DNA from: an uncultured Mycoplasmatota bacterium | Lineage (GTDB): Bacteria > Bacillota_I > Bacilli_A > RF39 > UBA660 | Assembly (NCBI GenBank): GCA_947165285.1 | Contig: CAMUZS010000001.1 | Location: forward strand, 310,001 to 374,000 | DNA length: 64,000 nt | Direction: 5' to 3' | Shown here: positions 34,436 to 42,503 of the stretch, one piece after another | How the letters are laid out: each line of letters begins with the position of its first letter | Numbering within the stretch: the stretch's first letter is position 1 | Notes under the pieces: generated by a model | Database searches by the model: none | What the model was told of the DNA's origin: nothing | What the model saw: the letters and a program-made list of their open reading frames with translations, nothing else | Program-made: the position numbers and the translations under genes

Positions 34436-36086
34436 TATCGCTGTTGTTAAAAAGCAGTAAAAAATCATTTAAATTTAAGCCACTATCATTGTGACTGAGT
34501 ATATTTAATTTAAAATGTAACATTACTTTATGAATGTTATTCTCTTCTTGTAATCTTTCAACATATATGGTATCTATTATACTTCTAAATATTCTAAATA
34601 CTGATTCATCATCTTCTAAAATTACACTTTTTATTTTTTTATAAAAATTATCTATACTATCCTTATAATCATCTTCTTTTGAAATTGATAAATAATCGTT
34701 CTTTTTCTTTTCTAAAACATTTAAATCAGAATTATATTTTTCTCTTCCAATATTATATTCTTCTGAATCTATTTCTTTTCTAGCTCTCATGTTAATTAGT
34801 TCTATTTTAGCACTCTTAATATCTTCTATTTTTTTATCTATGTCATTTACCTCTTTAGTATAATCATTTTTTATTTTTGTTTCACTTATTAAATCATATA
34901 TTTCTTTTATAATTTCACTTTCTTTATTTAAGAAAATACTCGCCATTTTTTTAAATATATCTGATAATTCTTCATAGTGAATAATTGGAGTATTACAACC
35001 ATTTACTTTTTCTTTACCATATTTTCTATAATTAGAACAGCCCCAATATTTACTTATCACTCCTGTTCTTTTATTTTTATAACCACCTTTTATAAAAGTT
35101 GCTCCATCATGATAACATTTAATCTTACCAGATAAGGCATACCTCATATCTGTTCTTGTATGTGTTTTGTGTTTGTGAGAATTTTTATTTAATATTTCAT
35201 TACACTTATCCCACAATTCTTCCGATACAATCGGTGGACAAGTTTCATTATCTTTATAAACTATCCATTCTTCAGGTTTAAATCTAATTCTTTTTTTAGA
35301 ATGATAATCAACTGTAGTTTCCTTATGAGCACAAAAATAACCTTTATATTTTGGATTTCTAATTATTCTTCCAATGACAGTTCCTGCAAGTGGTTTATTA
35401 GTTTTACTTTTTACATTATATTTATCAAATAAGTAATGACCTAATTTCGATGTTCCCATATGTTCTTTGCTATATTCATTAAATATAAGCCTAATTAACT
35501 CTGCTTCTTCTTCTACTATTTCTAACTTACCCTTATTTTTTTTATAACCATAAAAATTATCATTACCAGGAACTATTCCTTTTTCTATGCTTCTTTTATA
35601 CCCAAATCTAATTCTTTCTGATAGTTTTCTTATTTCATCTTGAGCAATAGATGACATAATAGTTAAACGAAGTTCTGAGTCTGAATCAAATGTGTTTATA
35701 TTGTCATTTAAGAAAAATACGCCTACATTATTAGCTAATAATTCTTGTGTGTATTTTATACTATCAACAGTATTTCTTGAAAATCTTGATATTTCTTTTG
35801 TTAGTATTAAATTAAACTTGCCATCTTTAGCGTCATTAATCATTTTAAGAAAATTATCACGTTTATTTACGCTAGTACCTGATATACCTTCATCAACATA
35901 ACCAGGAACAAATATCCAATTATCTTGTCCTTTTATATAGTTTTCAAAATACATAACTTGATTTTCTAATGAATTTAATTGTTCTTCATGATCAGTTGAT
36001 ACACGTGCATAAAATGTAACGTGGAGTGGTAATTCAATAAGTTTTTTACCACTAGCTAAAATATTTCTAATTTGATACAGATTCAT
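34413..36086 (-). CDS. Large serine recombinase (integrase) of the island
   Basis: 557 residues as read. Resolvase-type catalytic domain with FYARVSTD (nucleophile Ser near residue 29) and LTKEISRFSRN. The recombinase domain follows, then a zinc-ribbon region (KIKCYHDG ... WGCSNY ... GCNTP) and a coiled coil (about 410-480). The last 6 codons after SDR lie in host carboxypeptidase DNA. In a circular island the same frame would run 34 codons further (46774 to 46673) and stop at 46672-46670, giving 585 residues. ATG with AAAGGAGG. Catalyses integration and probably excision. Confidence 0.93.
   Translation of the reverse strand: MNLYQIRNILASGKKLIELPLHVTFYARVSTDHEEQLNSLENQVMYFENYIKGQDNWIFVPGYVDEGISGTSVNKRDNFLKMINDAKDGKFNLILTKEISRFSRNTVDSIKYTQELLANNVGVFFLNDNINTFDSDSELRLTIMSSIAQDEIRKLSERIRFGYKRSIEKGIVPGNDNFYGYKKNKGKLEIVEEEAELIRLIFNEYSKEHMGTSKLGHYLFDKYNVKSKTNKPLAGTVIGRIIRNPKYKGYFCAHKETTVDYHSKKRIRFKPEEWIVYKDNETCPPIVSEELWDKCNEILNKNSHKHKTHTRTDMRYALSGKIKCYHDGATFIKGGYKNKRTGVISKYWGCSNYRKYGKEKVNGCNTPIIHYEELSDIFKKMASIFLNKESEIIKEIYDLISETKIKNDYTKEVNDIDKKIEDIKSAKIELINMRARKEIDSEEYNIGREKYNSDLNVLEKKKNDYLSISKEDDYKDSIDNFYKKIKSVILEDDESVFRIFRSIIDTIYVERLQEENNIHKVMLHFKLNILSHNDSGLNLNDFLLLFNNSDRWSSSFS
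34434..34435 (-). other. attachment-site core, recombinase end
   Basis: On the minus strand the junction reads AGCGATA-GA-TGGAGCAG: island, core GA, host. The core dinucleotide is shared with the other end; neighbouring bases on each side are not. Confidence 0.75.
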
Positions 36087-36103
36087 ATGTCTAATACCTC
36101 CTT

Positions 36104-36304
36104 TTAAACTGGAATTTTAACTATTATATTTTTTACATCTTTATCTTTTTCTTGTAATTCTTTTAGTTTATTAATATCTTCATCTAACTTTTTAATAATA
36201 TTACTTGTATTTACAAAATCAATTAAACCTTTGCTACAAAGTTCATTCAATAACTCTTTTTGTAACGTTTTTTTGGCAATTAGAGTTTCATGATTATTAT
36301 CCAA
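36104..36304 (-). CDS. Small recombinase-associated protein
   Basis: 66 residues, start TTG at 36304 behind a strong GAGGAGGAG. Helical and charged (LQKELLNELCSKGLIDF, IKKLDEDINKLKELQEKDKD). It ends 17 bases before the recombinase and shares its transcript. Small ORFs in this position can be recombination directionality factors or regulators; there is no motif to prove that here. Confidence 0.6.
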   Translation of the reverse strand: MDNNHETLIAKKTLQKELLNELCSKGLIDFVNTSNIIKKLDEDINKLKELQEKDKDVKNIIVKIPV

Positions 36305-36569
36305 GTTTTCTCCTCCTCATTTAAACTTATTAGAATAAATGAAAAAAAGAACTCTAAATATTGAGTTCTACAAATTAATCTAAAAACTCGAATATTTTGA
36401 TGAAGATAGAATTAGAGATAGAATTCTATCCAAAAATATCAAGTTTTCTTCACATTTCTTGCATATTTTACTATATTTTACTACTTGACAAGACAGAGTT
36501 AAGTCAATTTCAGTCCGTTTTTGGTACGAATATATACTTTTTTGATAGGTTAGTAGAAATTAGGTATTT
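36305..36569. promoter_or_regulatory. Island intergenic region: terminator, palindrome, AT-rich spacer
   Basis: No gene is supported here. It holds a terminator hairpin AGAACTC / GAGTTCT (36348-36369, minus strand), a perfect 14-base palindrome GATAGAATTCTATC (36417-36430) next to a half-site GATAGAATT, and a loose TTGAC...GTCAA pair (36485-36507). These are plausible operator or recombinase-control sites for the recombinase pair downstream. Confidence 0.5.
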
Positions 36570-36965
36570 TTATATATTTGACAATTTATCTTTAATATAA
36601 TCATCCAATAACTCAGAATCTTTTTTTACCCACTTATAATCACAATGCTCTTCACTTAATATAACATTAACATCTGATTTATTAACATTAATAATAAAAT
36701 CAATTTCTAAATTATGAATCAATTCATCATTTTTATTTTTAACTTCATCGTAATAATGAGTAATAATTGGTTCAAATTCTGAATTAAAGCCAATTTCTTC
36801 AAATAGCTCTCTTTTTAAGCCTTCTTTTAAAGTTTCACCATTTTCTAGGTGACCTCCAGGAAATTCCCATGCTCCTGGATATAAATCATCATTTTCACTT
36901 CTTTTAACTATTAACAATTTATCATTATCTTTTAATATTCCAGTTAAAACAATTCTGGTATTCAT
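36570..36965 (-). CDS. Nudix hydrolase (MutT-like)
   Basis: 131 residues. The complete Nudix box GGHLENGETLKEGLKRELFEEIGF (first part GGHLENGETLKEG, end REL-FEE-IGF) has all catalytic glutamates. It hydrolyses a nucleoside or sugar diphosphate linkage; the exact substrate is unknown. ATG with AGGAGGA. It starts 21 bases after the PfkB-SIS stop and is last in the cargo operon. It may remove a by-product or activate a product of the operon; the more usual role of cleaning oxidised dNTPs is also possible. Confidence 0.93.
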   Translation of the reverse strand: MNTRIVLTGILKDNDKLLIVKRSENDDLYPGAWEFPGGHLENGETLKEGLKRELFEEIGFNSEFEPIITHYYDEVKNKNDELIHNLEIDFIINVNKSDVNVILSEEHCDYKWVKKDSELLDDYIKDKLSNI

Positions 36966-36986
36966 ATAGTCCTCCTAAATGATTAA

Positions 36987-38942
36987 TTATAAATCGCCTT
37001 TATAAAAATATATTTTCATTGCATTTTCAGAATATTTTGGTTTTGATACATCTATATTCATTACTTTTCCAATATAGTAAATGATAAATTGAGAGGCTAT
37101 TAATAAATCAAATTCAGCTAAAATTCCATCATAATTACTTTCTATTATAATATTATTATTTCCTAGATATTTTAATAATTCTTGTTCATACTTTGTTGTT
37201 GATTTTTGTTTAAAATATATAGAAAAAGTATTGTTTAAATTTTCATAATTGATAAACCTTCCATGTGAAAAATTCTTTTTTTCATGGATAATACAATTAA
37301 ATATACCAGATTCAATAATTTTGCTTTCTAAATCATAACAAGCCGTATCGGTATAGTCACCACGGAATAAATTTAATAATTTATGTTCTTGCATCTCTGC
37401 TATTATATCTTTATTTATCATATTGGCTATTTTTTCATTCCAATTATTAATTGATTCTTTAATAAATTCTTCTATATTAACATTATGGTTAGTTTTTTCA
37501 AGATAATGTCTCAAGAATATTGCTGCTGGAGCAACTGCACCTTCAAATGACAAAAAGCCACGTTCTTTACCTTTATTAGATGAAGTTCTATAACTTAAAA
37601 TGTTCTTTTTTAAAATTCCTGTTTTTAGAACAATATTTTGTAATTCTCCTTTAGTAACAATATATATTTTTTTCTTATCTAAATCTTTGACACTTGTAAT
37701 AATATCATTTGTTGTACCAGAATACGAAAATAATACTACTTTATCTATATTATTATTATTTCTATACAAAACATCTCTTGGATACATTGAATATGTATTA
37801 GATCCATATAATAAATTTATAATTTTAGCAGAAAAATATGCTCCAGCATATGAACCACCAGTTCCAATAAATAAACAATTATTACTTTCACTAAAAACAA
37901 TATCCTCAATTTTAATACTTGCTGAGGAATTAACTGCATTAATAATTCTTGTTTCAAGATTGTTAATATTTATATTACAACGTTTGATTTTTTTTCTTTC
38001 ATTATATGTAAAATTATCACAAGTGCACTCGTTAGCCATCTTTTTAACTTTAAATAATGTATTAATATGCCCCCTAGCCCCCATTTTAGAAACAACTTTA
38101 GCTGTTAATTTGCTTGAGTTATCATACCATTTTTCAAACATATTTGAATCATATGTAAAATTATTTTTTATGCAATCTCTTATTATACTAGATATAAAGG
38201 CATCACCAGCACCAGTAGAATCCACAACTTTACCTTTGCTTTTTAATTTAAAATTATATTCATTTCCATCAATAATAAAAGTTGCTCCATTTTCTCCACG
38301 AGTAATAGTCATAAAACTTGGTTTTAAAATATTATACAAATCTATATCAGTATTTAAATCTAATCTTTTTATTAAATATTTTGATACTCTTTCATTAAAA
38401 TTAATAATCTCAAATTTGTTTTTTATCTTATCTATTATTTCTTTATCAGACATATTCTCTAATTCAAAATATTGTCCTAAATCAATTATTTTTTTATTGC
38501 CAGTCTTATCAATCAATATTTGATTTTTGTTATTTAAATTATCAAATACTAAAATATCATCATTATTAATTTTTGTTATAATGTCATCAGTATCAATCAA
38601 GCTATCTTCATACCATTTTTTATTATTACAGAAAGGACATCTTTTTTTAGAAGTAAAAGATAGCTTACAACCATCGTCAAAATATGATACATGAAAGCAT
38701 CTTGTTCTCACATCATCTAAAACTACGATATTATTTGTATCAACATCCAATTTTTCAAGACTTTTAATTGCTATTTCACCTTGTATATCATTTCCACATG
38801 CGCCAAACACTGTAGTATTAATACCCATTTTTGCCAAATTAGCAATGATATTGTGAGAAGTCATACCACCATTTATTCCTAAAAACTTTTCATTTTTATA
38901 ATAATAATCTGCTACTAGATCACCTATACTAACTACTCTCAT
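36987..38942 (-). CDS. PfkB-family sugar kinase fused to SIS domain
   Basis: 651 residues. Residues 1-290 are a PfkB/ribokinase kinase: N-terminal SIGDLVADYYY and GINGGMTSHN, and the catalytic DSTGAGDAF at 241-249 (Asp base present). An unusual CPFCNNKKW at 102-110 suggests a metal knuckle. From about 340 a SIS phosphosugar-binding domain follows: FIGTGGSYAGAYFSAK and LFSYSGTTND. Such a fusion would phosphorylate a sugar or nucleoside and isomerise or sense the phosphosugar. Start overlaps the previous stop in ATGA, with AGGAGGAG. Substrate unknown. Confidence 0.88.
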   Translation of the reverse strand: MRVVSIGDLVADYYYKNEKFLGINGGMTSHNIIANLAKMGINTTVFGACGNDIQGEIAIKSLEKLDVDTNNIVVLDDVRTRCFHVSYFDDGCKLSFTSKKRCPFCNNKKWYEDSLIDTDDIITKINNDDILVFDNLNNKNQILIDKTGNKKIIDLGQYFELENMSDKEIIDKIKNKFEIINFNERVSKYLIKRLDLNTDIDLYNILKPSFMTITRGENGATFIIDGNEYNFKLKSKGKVVDSTGAGDAFISSIIRDCIKNNFTYDSNMFEKWYDNSSKLTAKVVSKMGARGHINTLFKVKKMANECTCDNFTYNERKKIKRCNININNLETRIINAVNSSASIKIEDIVFSESNNCLFIGTGGSYAGAYFSAKIINLLYGSNTYSMYPRDVLYRNNNNIDKVVLFSYSGTTNDIITSVKDLDKKKIYIVTKGELQNIVLKTGILKKNILSYRTSSNKGKERGFLSFEGAVAPAAIFLRHYLEKTNHNVNIEEFIKESINNWNEKIANMINKDIIAEMQEHKLLNLFRGDYTDTACYDLESKIIESGIFNCIIHEKKNFSHGRFINYENLNNTFSIYFKQKSTTKYEQELLKYLGNNNIIIESNYDGILAEFDLLIASQFIIYYIGKVMNIDVSKPKYSENAMKIYFYKGDL

Positions 38943-41275
38943 TTTGCTATACTCCTCCTATATTCTCCAACTTCGCTTTCATCTTTATAATCATGATTTT
39001 TTATTAAACACTCCACTATCTTTTTTCTATTCAAATCAAATACACCTAAAGAGTCTGTATAATCTGTTTCTCCTTTTTCAGTTTTCCAATTATTATCTTT
39101 CCAGCTATATGGACTACTAAAACATAGTCCATATATGTAATTAAAGAACAAATTGTAATCAACTGCTGATGGATTATCTAAAAACATTTGATCAATTCTA
39201 TTAATACTAGGATACCTAACAATACAAATATTATTAACACTAATATTACAATCATATAATGAGTTAATTGCTATTTGTAACGTTTTCCCTGTTAAAACAT
39301 TATCATCAAACAAGTCTACATTTGAGTTTTCAAAAATTTCAGAATTTGTTAAACCACTAAAATCTTTAATATTAAATTTTCGTAAATCTAATAATTGCTT
39401 GTTCTTATATCCAGATACTTCTTTATTAAATTTTAAAATTAATAATTTTTCAATTCTATTTTGATCAACTATTTTAGCCAGTATTGGAAGTTCTATACCA
39501 CCATAACTTAAGCCACATGCATTTGCAAATTTATTGTTATCACACTTTTCTTTATATAAAGATACAGCAATATAGTTTTCTGCAAAGTTATCTATTTCTC
39601 TATATGCCCTATAATTCTTAGAATAATCTTTTTCATCTTCTTTTTCTAATTCCTGTGTCATATTATTAAGTAATACTTTTCTTGTATTATTTATTATTTC
39701 TATAGTTTTTTCTTTATCAACAAAATATTGGTTTTCAAAACATATTCTACTCATTGATCTCTCAATTTCCATAATGGTATTATATAATTTATTGTTATGA
39801 TTTTCACTATCTAAAGAAATATCTAATAAAATATTTTTATCAAAGTAGTTAGATACCAAATAATGATTAATTAAAACTAATAAAACATTTCTACAATTAT
39901 CCAAAATTCCTAATAATAGTTTTTTATTAACTTGATTATTCAATTTTTCAGTAGATAAAATCGCATTTATAGAATCATTCAAAAATTTTTCATTGTTTTT
40001 ATACCAACTTATGACATCTTCTTTAGATGTAATATCTTTTCTATTAATACTTATCCTGTTTGATATAAAATAATAATAAGTTTTTGATCCTCTAAGAAGA
40101 TAATTATTATTATCTCTTAACGAATACATTAATGATTCATTTTCTGAAGATAACCAAAATTCTTTTAAAGGACTATTTTGTAATAATTCCATCTCATACA
40201 TAGGAATAATTATACTTCCACTTTCTTTATCAAATAAATCATCAATTCCATTACAATTATTAAAATTACTACTTATCAAATTATTATATTTTTTTAAAAG
40301 TGTTTGTCTTCCTGATACAATATTACTTTCAACTTTCGCAAGATTATATTTATAAGTATCTTTATCCGCTTTTTCCAATGATACAGTAGGTAAAATCTTA
40401 GCACTTTTTACTAATTGTAGTGTTGCTTCTACTCCTCTTAAAACATTTCCATAATTATCAAAAATTGGAAAACACGAATCATAAGAACCACTTGTTTTAT
40501 CAACACTATAACCTTGATTACAGTTTAACATTGCATAATCATTACCACGTAAATCTCCACAATCTCCAATTCTAATCATAGAATTTTGAGGAACACCAAT
40601 TATTTTTTCTGTTCTTTCAATAGCTTTATCTTTTGTTGCAGTACCTATCTGAATAACACAATAATTTTTGTATACACCCCTTGTTAAATGAATACTATTT
40701 AAGCCATTGTTTATTATATATTTATCTATATTATCAAATATTGAATTAATTATTCCATCATCATGTGTGTTAAATACCATTCTTACGTTTAAAATTTGAT
40801 TTGTTTTTAAGTCATTAGAGTAAGTTATATTAAAATAATCATTATTTTCTAATTTATTTTTAATTTCCTTAATCATTTGATCTACTATAAGTAATTGATT
40901 TAATTCCTCTTCTGTTGTTATATAAACATTTTCACCTAAAAATTTTTCTTGTGAAATTACGTTACTATAGAATAATCTTGCACCATCATTTGTCAAAACA
41001 TATATTCTTTTCATATCACTATCAGTAATACTTTCACTAGTTTTAATGCGTAGATAAATATCGTGTTTTAAATCTTCTAATCCAGTTTCACCGCGACCTG
41101 TTATAAACACAACCGGAATTTTTCTTGCTAACAAATCAATAATCATATCTATAGCTCTATCATCAATGTTTTTAGAATTTTTAGTAGTTAATGTACCATC
41201 TATATCAAAACATACTGCATTATATTTTTGCTCTAATGATTTAAGATAATTTTCAAACAAAATATTTTTTTCCAT
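38939..41275 (-). CDS. HAD phosphatase fused to phosphoribosyltransferase
   Basis: 778 residues. The N-terminal Cof-type HAD has CFDIDGTLT (nucleophile Asp near 22), VFITGRGE (motif II) and RIGDCGDLRGNDYAML (motif IV), residues 1-300. A helical middle region (about 320-560) has no named domain. A C-terminal type I phosphoribosyltransferase is marked by VDLFDDNVLTGKTL at about 653-666, the PRPP loop. It would join a base or small molecule to PRPP, or split it, and dephosphorylate the product. Second gene of the cargo operon, 5 bases after the HAD gene. AAGAGGTAG ribosome site. Confidence 0.85.
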   Translation of the reverse strand: MEKNILFENYLKSLEQKYNAVCFDIDGTLTTKNSKNIDDRAIDMIIDLLARKIPVVFITGRGETGLEDLKHDIYLRIKTSESITDSDMKRIYVLTNDGARLFYSNVISQEKFLGENVYITTEEELNQLLIVDQMIKEIKNKLENNDYFNITYSNDLKTNQILNVRMVFNTHDDGIINSIFDNIDKYIINNGLNSIHLTRGVYKNYCVIQIGTATKDKAIERTEKIIGVPQNSMIRIGDCGDLRGNDYAMLNCNQGYSVDKTSGSYDSCFPIFDNYGNVLRGVEATLQLVKSAKILPTVSLEKADKDTYKYNLAKVESNIVSGRQTLLKKYNNLISSNFNNCNGIDDLFDKESGSIIIPMYEMELLQNSPLKEFWLSSENESLMYSLRDNNNYLLRGSKTYYYFISNRISINRKDITSKEDVISWYKNNEKFLNDSINAILSTEKLNNQVNKKLLLGILDNCRNVLLVLINHYLVSNYFDKNILLDISLDSENHNNKLYNTIMEIERSMSRICFENQYFVDKEKTIEIINNTRKVLLNNMTQELEKEDEKDYSKNYRAYREIDNFAENYIAVSLYKEKCDNNKFANACGLSYGGIELPILAKIVDQNRIEKLLILKFNKEVSGYKNKQLLDLRKFNIKDFSGLTNSEIFENSNVDLFDDNVLTGKTLQIAINSLYDCNISVNNICIVRYPSINRIDQMFLDNPSAVDYNLFFNYIYGLCFSSPYSWKDNNWKTEKGETDYTDSLGVFDLNRKKIVECLIKNHDYKDESEVGEYRRSIAK

Positions 41276-41280
41276 TGTAT

Positions 41281-41796
41281 CTACCTCTTTATCAAAAACT
41301 CTAAACTTTTTACTTTTCCATCAGTATCATTATCAATTGTTGAATCAAAAATTAAACCTATTCCTTCATTTTCAATCCATCTCTTAATATTCTTTTTAGA
41401 ATCATCAATTAATAATTGATGATTTGGAATTACTACTTGATGTTTTTTTACACCAGGTGGAACAAAAATAACTGGGCAAAGGATCTTTAAATCCTCTCTC
41501 AATACTTCAGTCTTTATTTTCATTTCTTGAAGCGTGTGAATTTTTGTTAAAATTGCTATATTCTTTCTTAAACTTTCAAGTTCTTTTATTATTTCAACAG
41601 AGTTATTAATTGACTTAGCTTCTTTTAAGATATATTCCCATTCTTCTGGATGTAAATTTGTATATTCAAAATATGCATCAAATTCACTTTCATTTTTATG
41701 ATCATGTAGTCCTAAATTATATTTTCTTTCTAACATTCTTTCTTCAGAATCTAATATTACCCCATCAAAATCGATAAATGTATAATTATTTGTCAT
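41281..41796 (-). CDS. HAD-superfamily phosphatase, nucleotidase-like
   Basis: 171 residues from the ATG at 41796, 9 bases after GGGGG; an ATG six bases earlier is too close to that site. HAD motif I is FIDFDGVILDSEE, motif II ILTKIHT and motif IV LLIDDSKKN. The small cap between motifs is short and helical. The closest general look is deoxyribonucleotidase/phosphoglycolate-type HADs. First gene of the operon, with a TGC-TATAAT promoter. Probably acts on a phosphate in the same pathway as the two fusion enzymes. Confidence 0.8.
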   Translation of the reverse strand: MTNNYTFIDFDGVILDSEERMLERKYNLGLHDHKNESEFDAYFEYTNLHPEEWEYILKEAKSINNSVEIIKELESLRKNIAILTKIHTLQEMKIKTEVLREDLKILCPVIFVPPGVKKHQVVIPNHQLLIDDSKKNIKRWIENEGIGLIFDSTIDNDTDGKVKSLEFLIKR

Positions 41797-41818
41797 AACC
41801 ATATTCCCCCTTAGTTAC

Positions 41819-41827
41819 ATTATAGCA
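41819..41827 (-). promoter_or_regulatory. Promoter of the island cargo operon
   Basis: TGC-TATAAT extended -10 on the minus strand, 22 bases before the first start codon. The leader would be short. The upstream sequence (AAGACA further up) gives no good -35. Confidence 0.6.
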
Positions 41828-41853
41828 TACAAAATTGAAATATTTTGTCTTTT

Positions 41854-42444
41854 TTATTTAATATTTACAATTCTTTTTAATTCAAAATGCCTTATGTCGT
41901 TTCTTAGTTCACAAAATGCTGTAACATAGTAATTATCCTTATACTTAAACAGATGGAGCGGATGAATTACTCTTTTTGATTGGCCGCCATCAATATCATT
42001 ATAAATTATCTCTATTTTATCATTTTTATTTATTGCATTTTCAATCAACTTTTCTATTTCACCTGGTGTGCTTATATTTATATTTGCAATATATTTACTT
42101 GTTTCATCATATATAGAATACATTTTTTTTGATTTATCTAAAAGTTCTTTGAATTTATCTAAATATTTAAAATCTTCATTTAACAACAAATTATATATAT
42201 TTTCTAACAATTGAATATCATACTTGTTAATACTAGTATAATTTTTAATCTTATCTATCATAAAATATCCGCCATTTGGTCCCTTAAATGATTCAATAGC
42301 AATTCCATTATCACAAATTTCATTTTTATAATAACGTATCATTCTCTCAGTTACGCCTATTTTTTCTGATAACTCTTTTAATGTATAAATATTTCCTGTA
42401 TTTAATAAATCTATCATATACATCATATTTGATAATTTACCCAT
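41854..42444 (-). CDS. WYL-domain transcriptional regulator
   Basis: 196 residues: an N-terminal helix-turn-helix (TLKELSEKIGVTERMIRYYKNE, cited as LSEKIGVTERMIRYY) and a C-terminal WYL domain (RVIHPLHLFKYKDNYYVTAFCE and FELKRI). WYL domains bind nucleotides or nucleic acid ligands, and such proteins often repress defence operons. It lies upstream of the cargo operon in the same direction, with the operon promoter between them, so it probably controls that operon. The third WYL part is short compared with the family, 196 against about 300 residues. GTGGTGAT ribosome site. Confidence 0.85.
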   Translation of the reverse strand: MGKLSNMMYMIDLLNTGNIYTLKELSEKIGVTERMIRYYKNEICDNGIAIESFKGPNGGYFMIDKIKNYTSINKYDIQLLENIYNLLLNEDFKYLDKFKELLDKSKKMYSIYDETSKYIANINISTPGEIEKLIENAINKNDKIEIIYNDIDGGQSKRVIHPLHLFKYKDNYYVTAFCELRNDIRHFELKRIVNIK

Positions 42445-42485
42445 AATATCACCACTCTTATATAGACATTATAACATAAAAAAAA

Positions 42486-42503
42486 GTAATGATTATTCAT
42501 TAC
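42486..42503 (-). terminator. Terminator of the hybrid kinase gene
   Basis: GTAATGA / TCATTAC with loop TTAT, then a T run on the minus strand, overlapping the end of the kinase. Confidence 0.75.

Noticed and set aside
33644-34468. The carboxypeptidase C-terminal half as a functional gene with a new start
   Set aside because: The 11 residues before the junction come from island DNA, with no ribosome site, and the SxxK nucleophile is missing.
36397-36600. Plus-strand frame of 67 codons in the island intergenic region
   Set aside because: It starts without a ribosome site, runs through the palindrome and overlaps the end of the Nudix gene; no protein-like composition.
37600-38523. Long plus-strand open frame (307 codons) opposite the PfkB-SIS gene
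   Set aside because: It lies wholly antisense to a gene with clear kinase and SIS motifs, has no ribosome site, and its composition is that of a mirror frame in AT-rich DNA.
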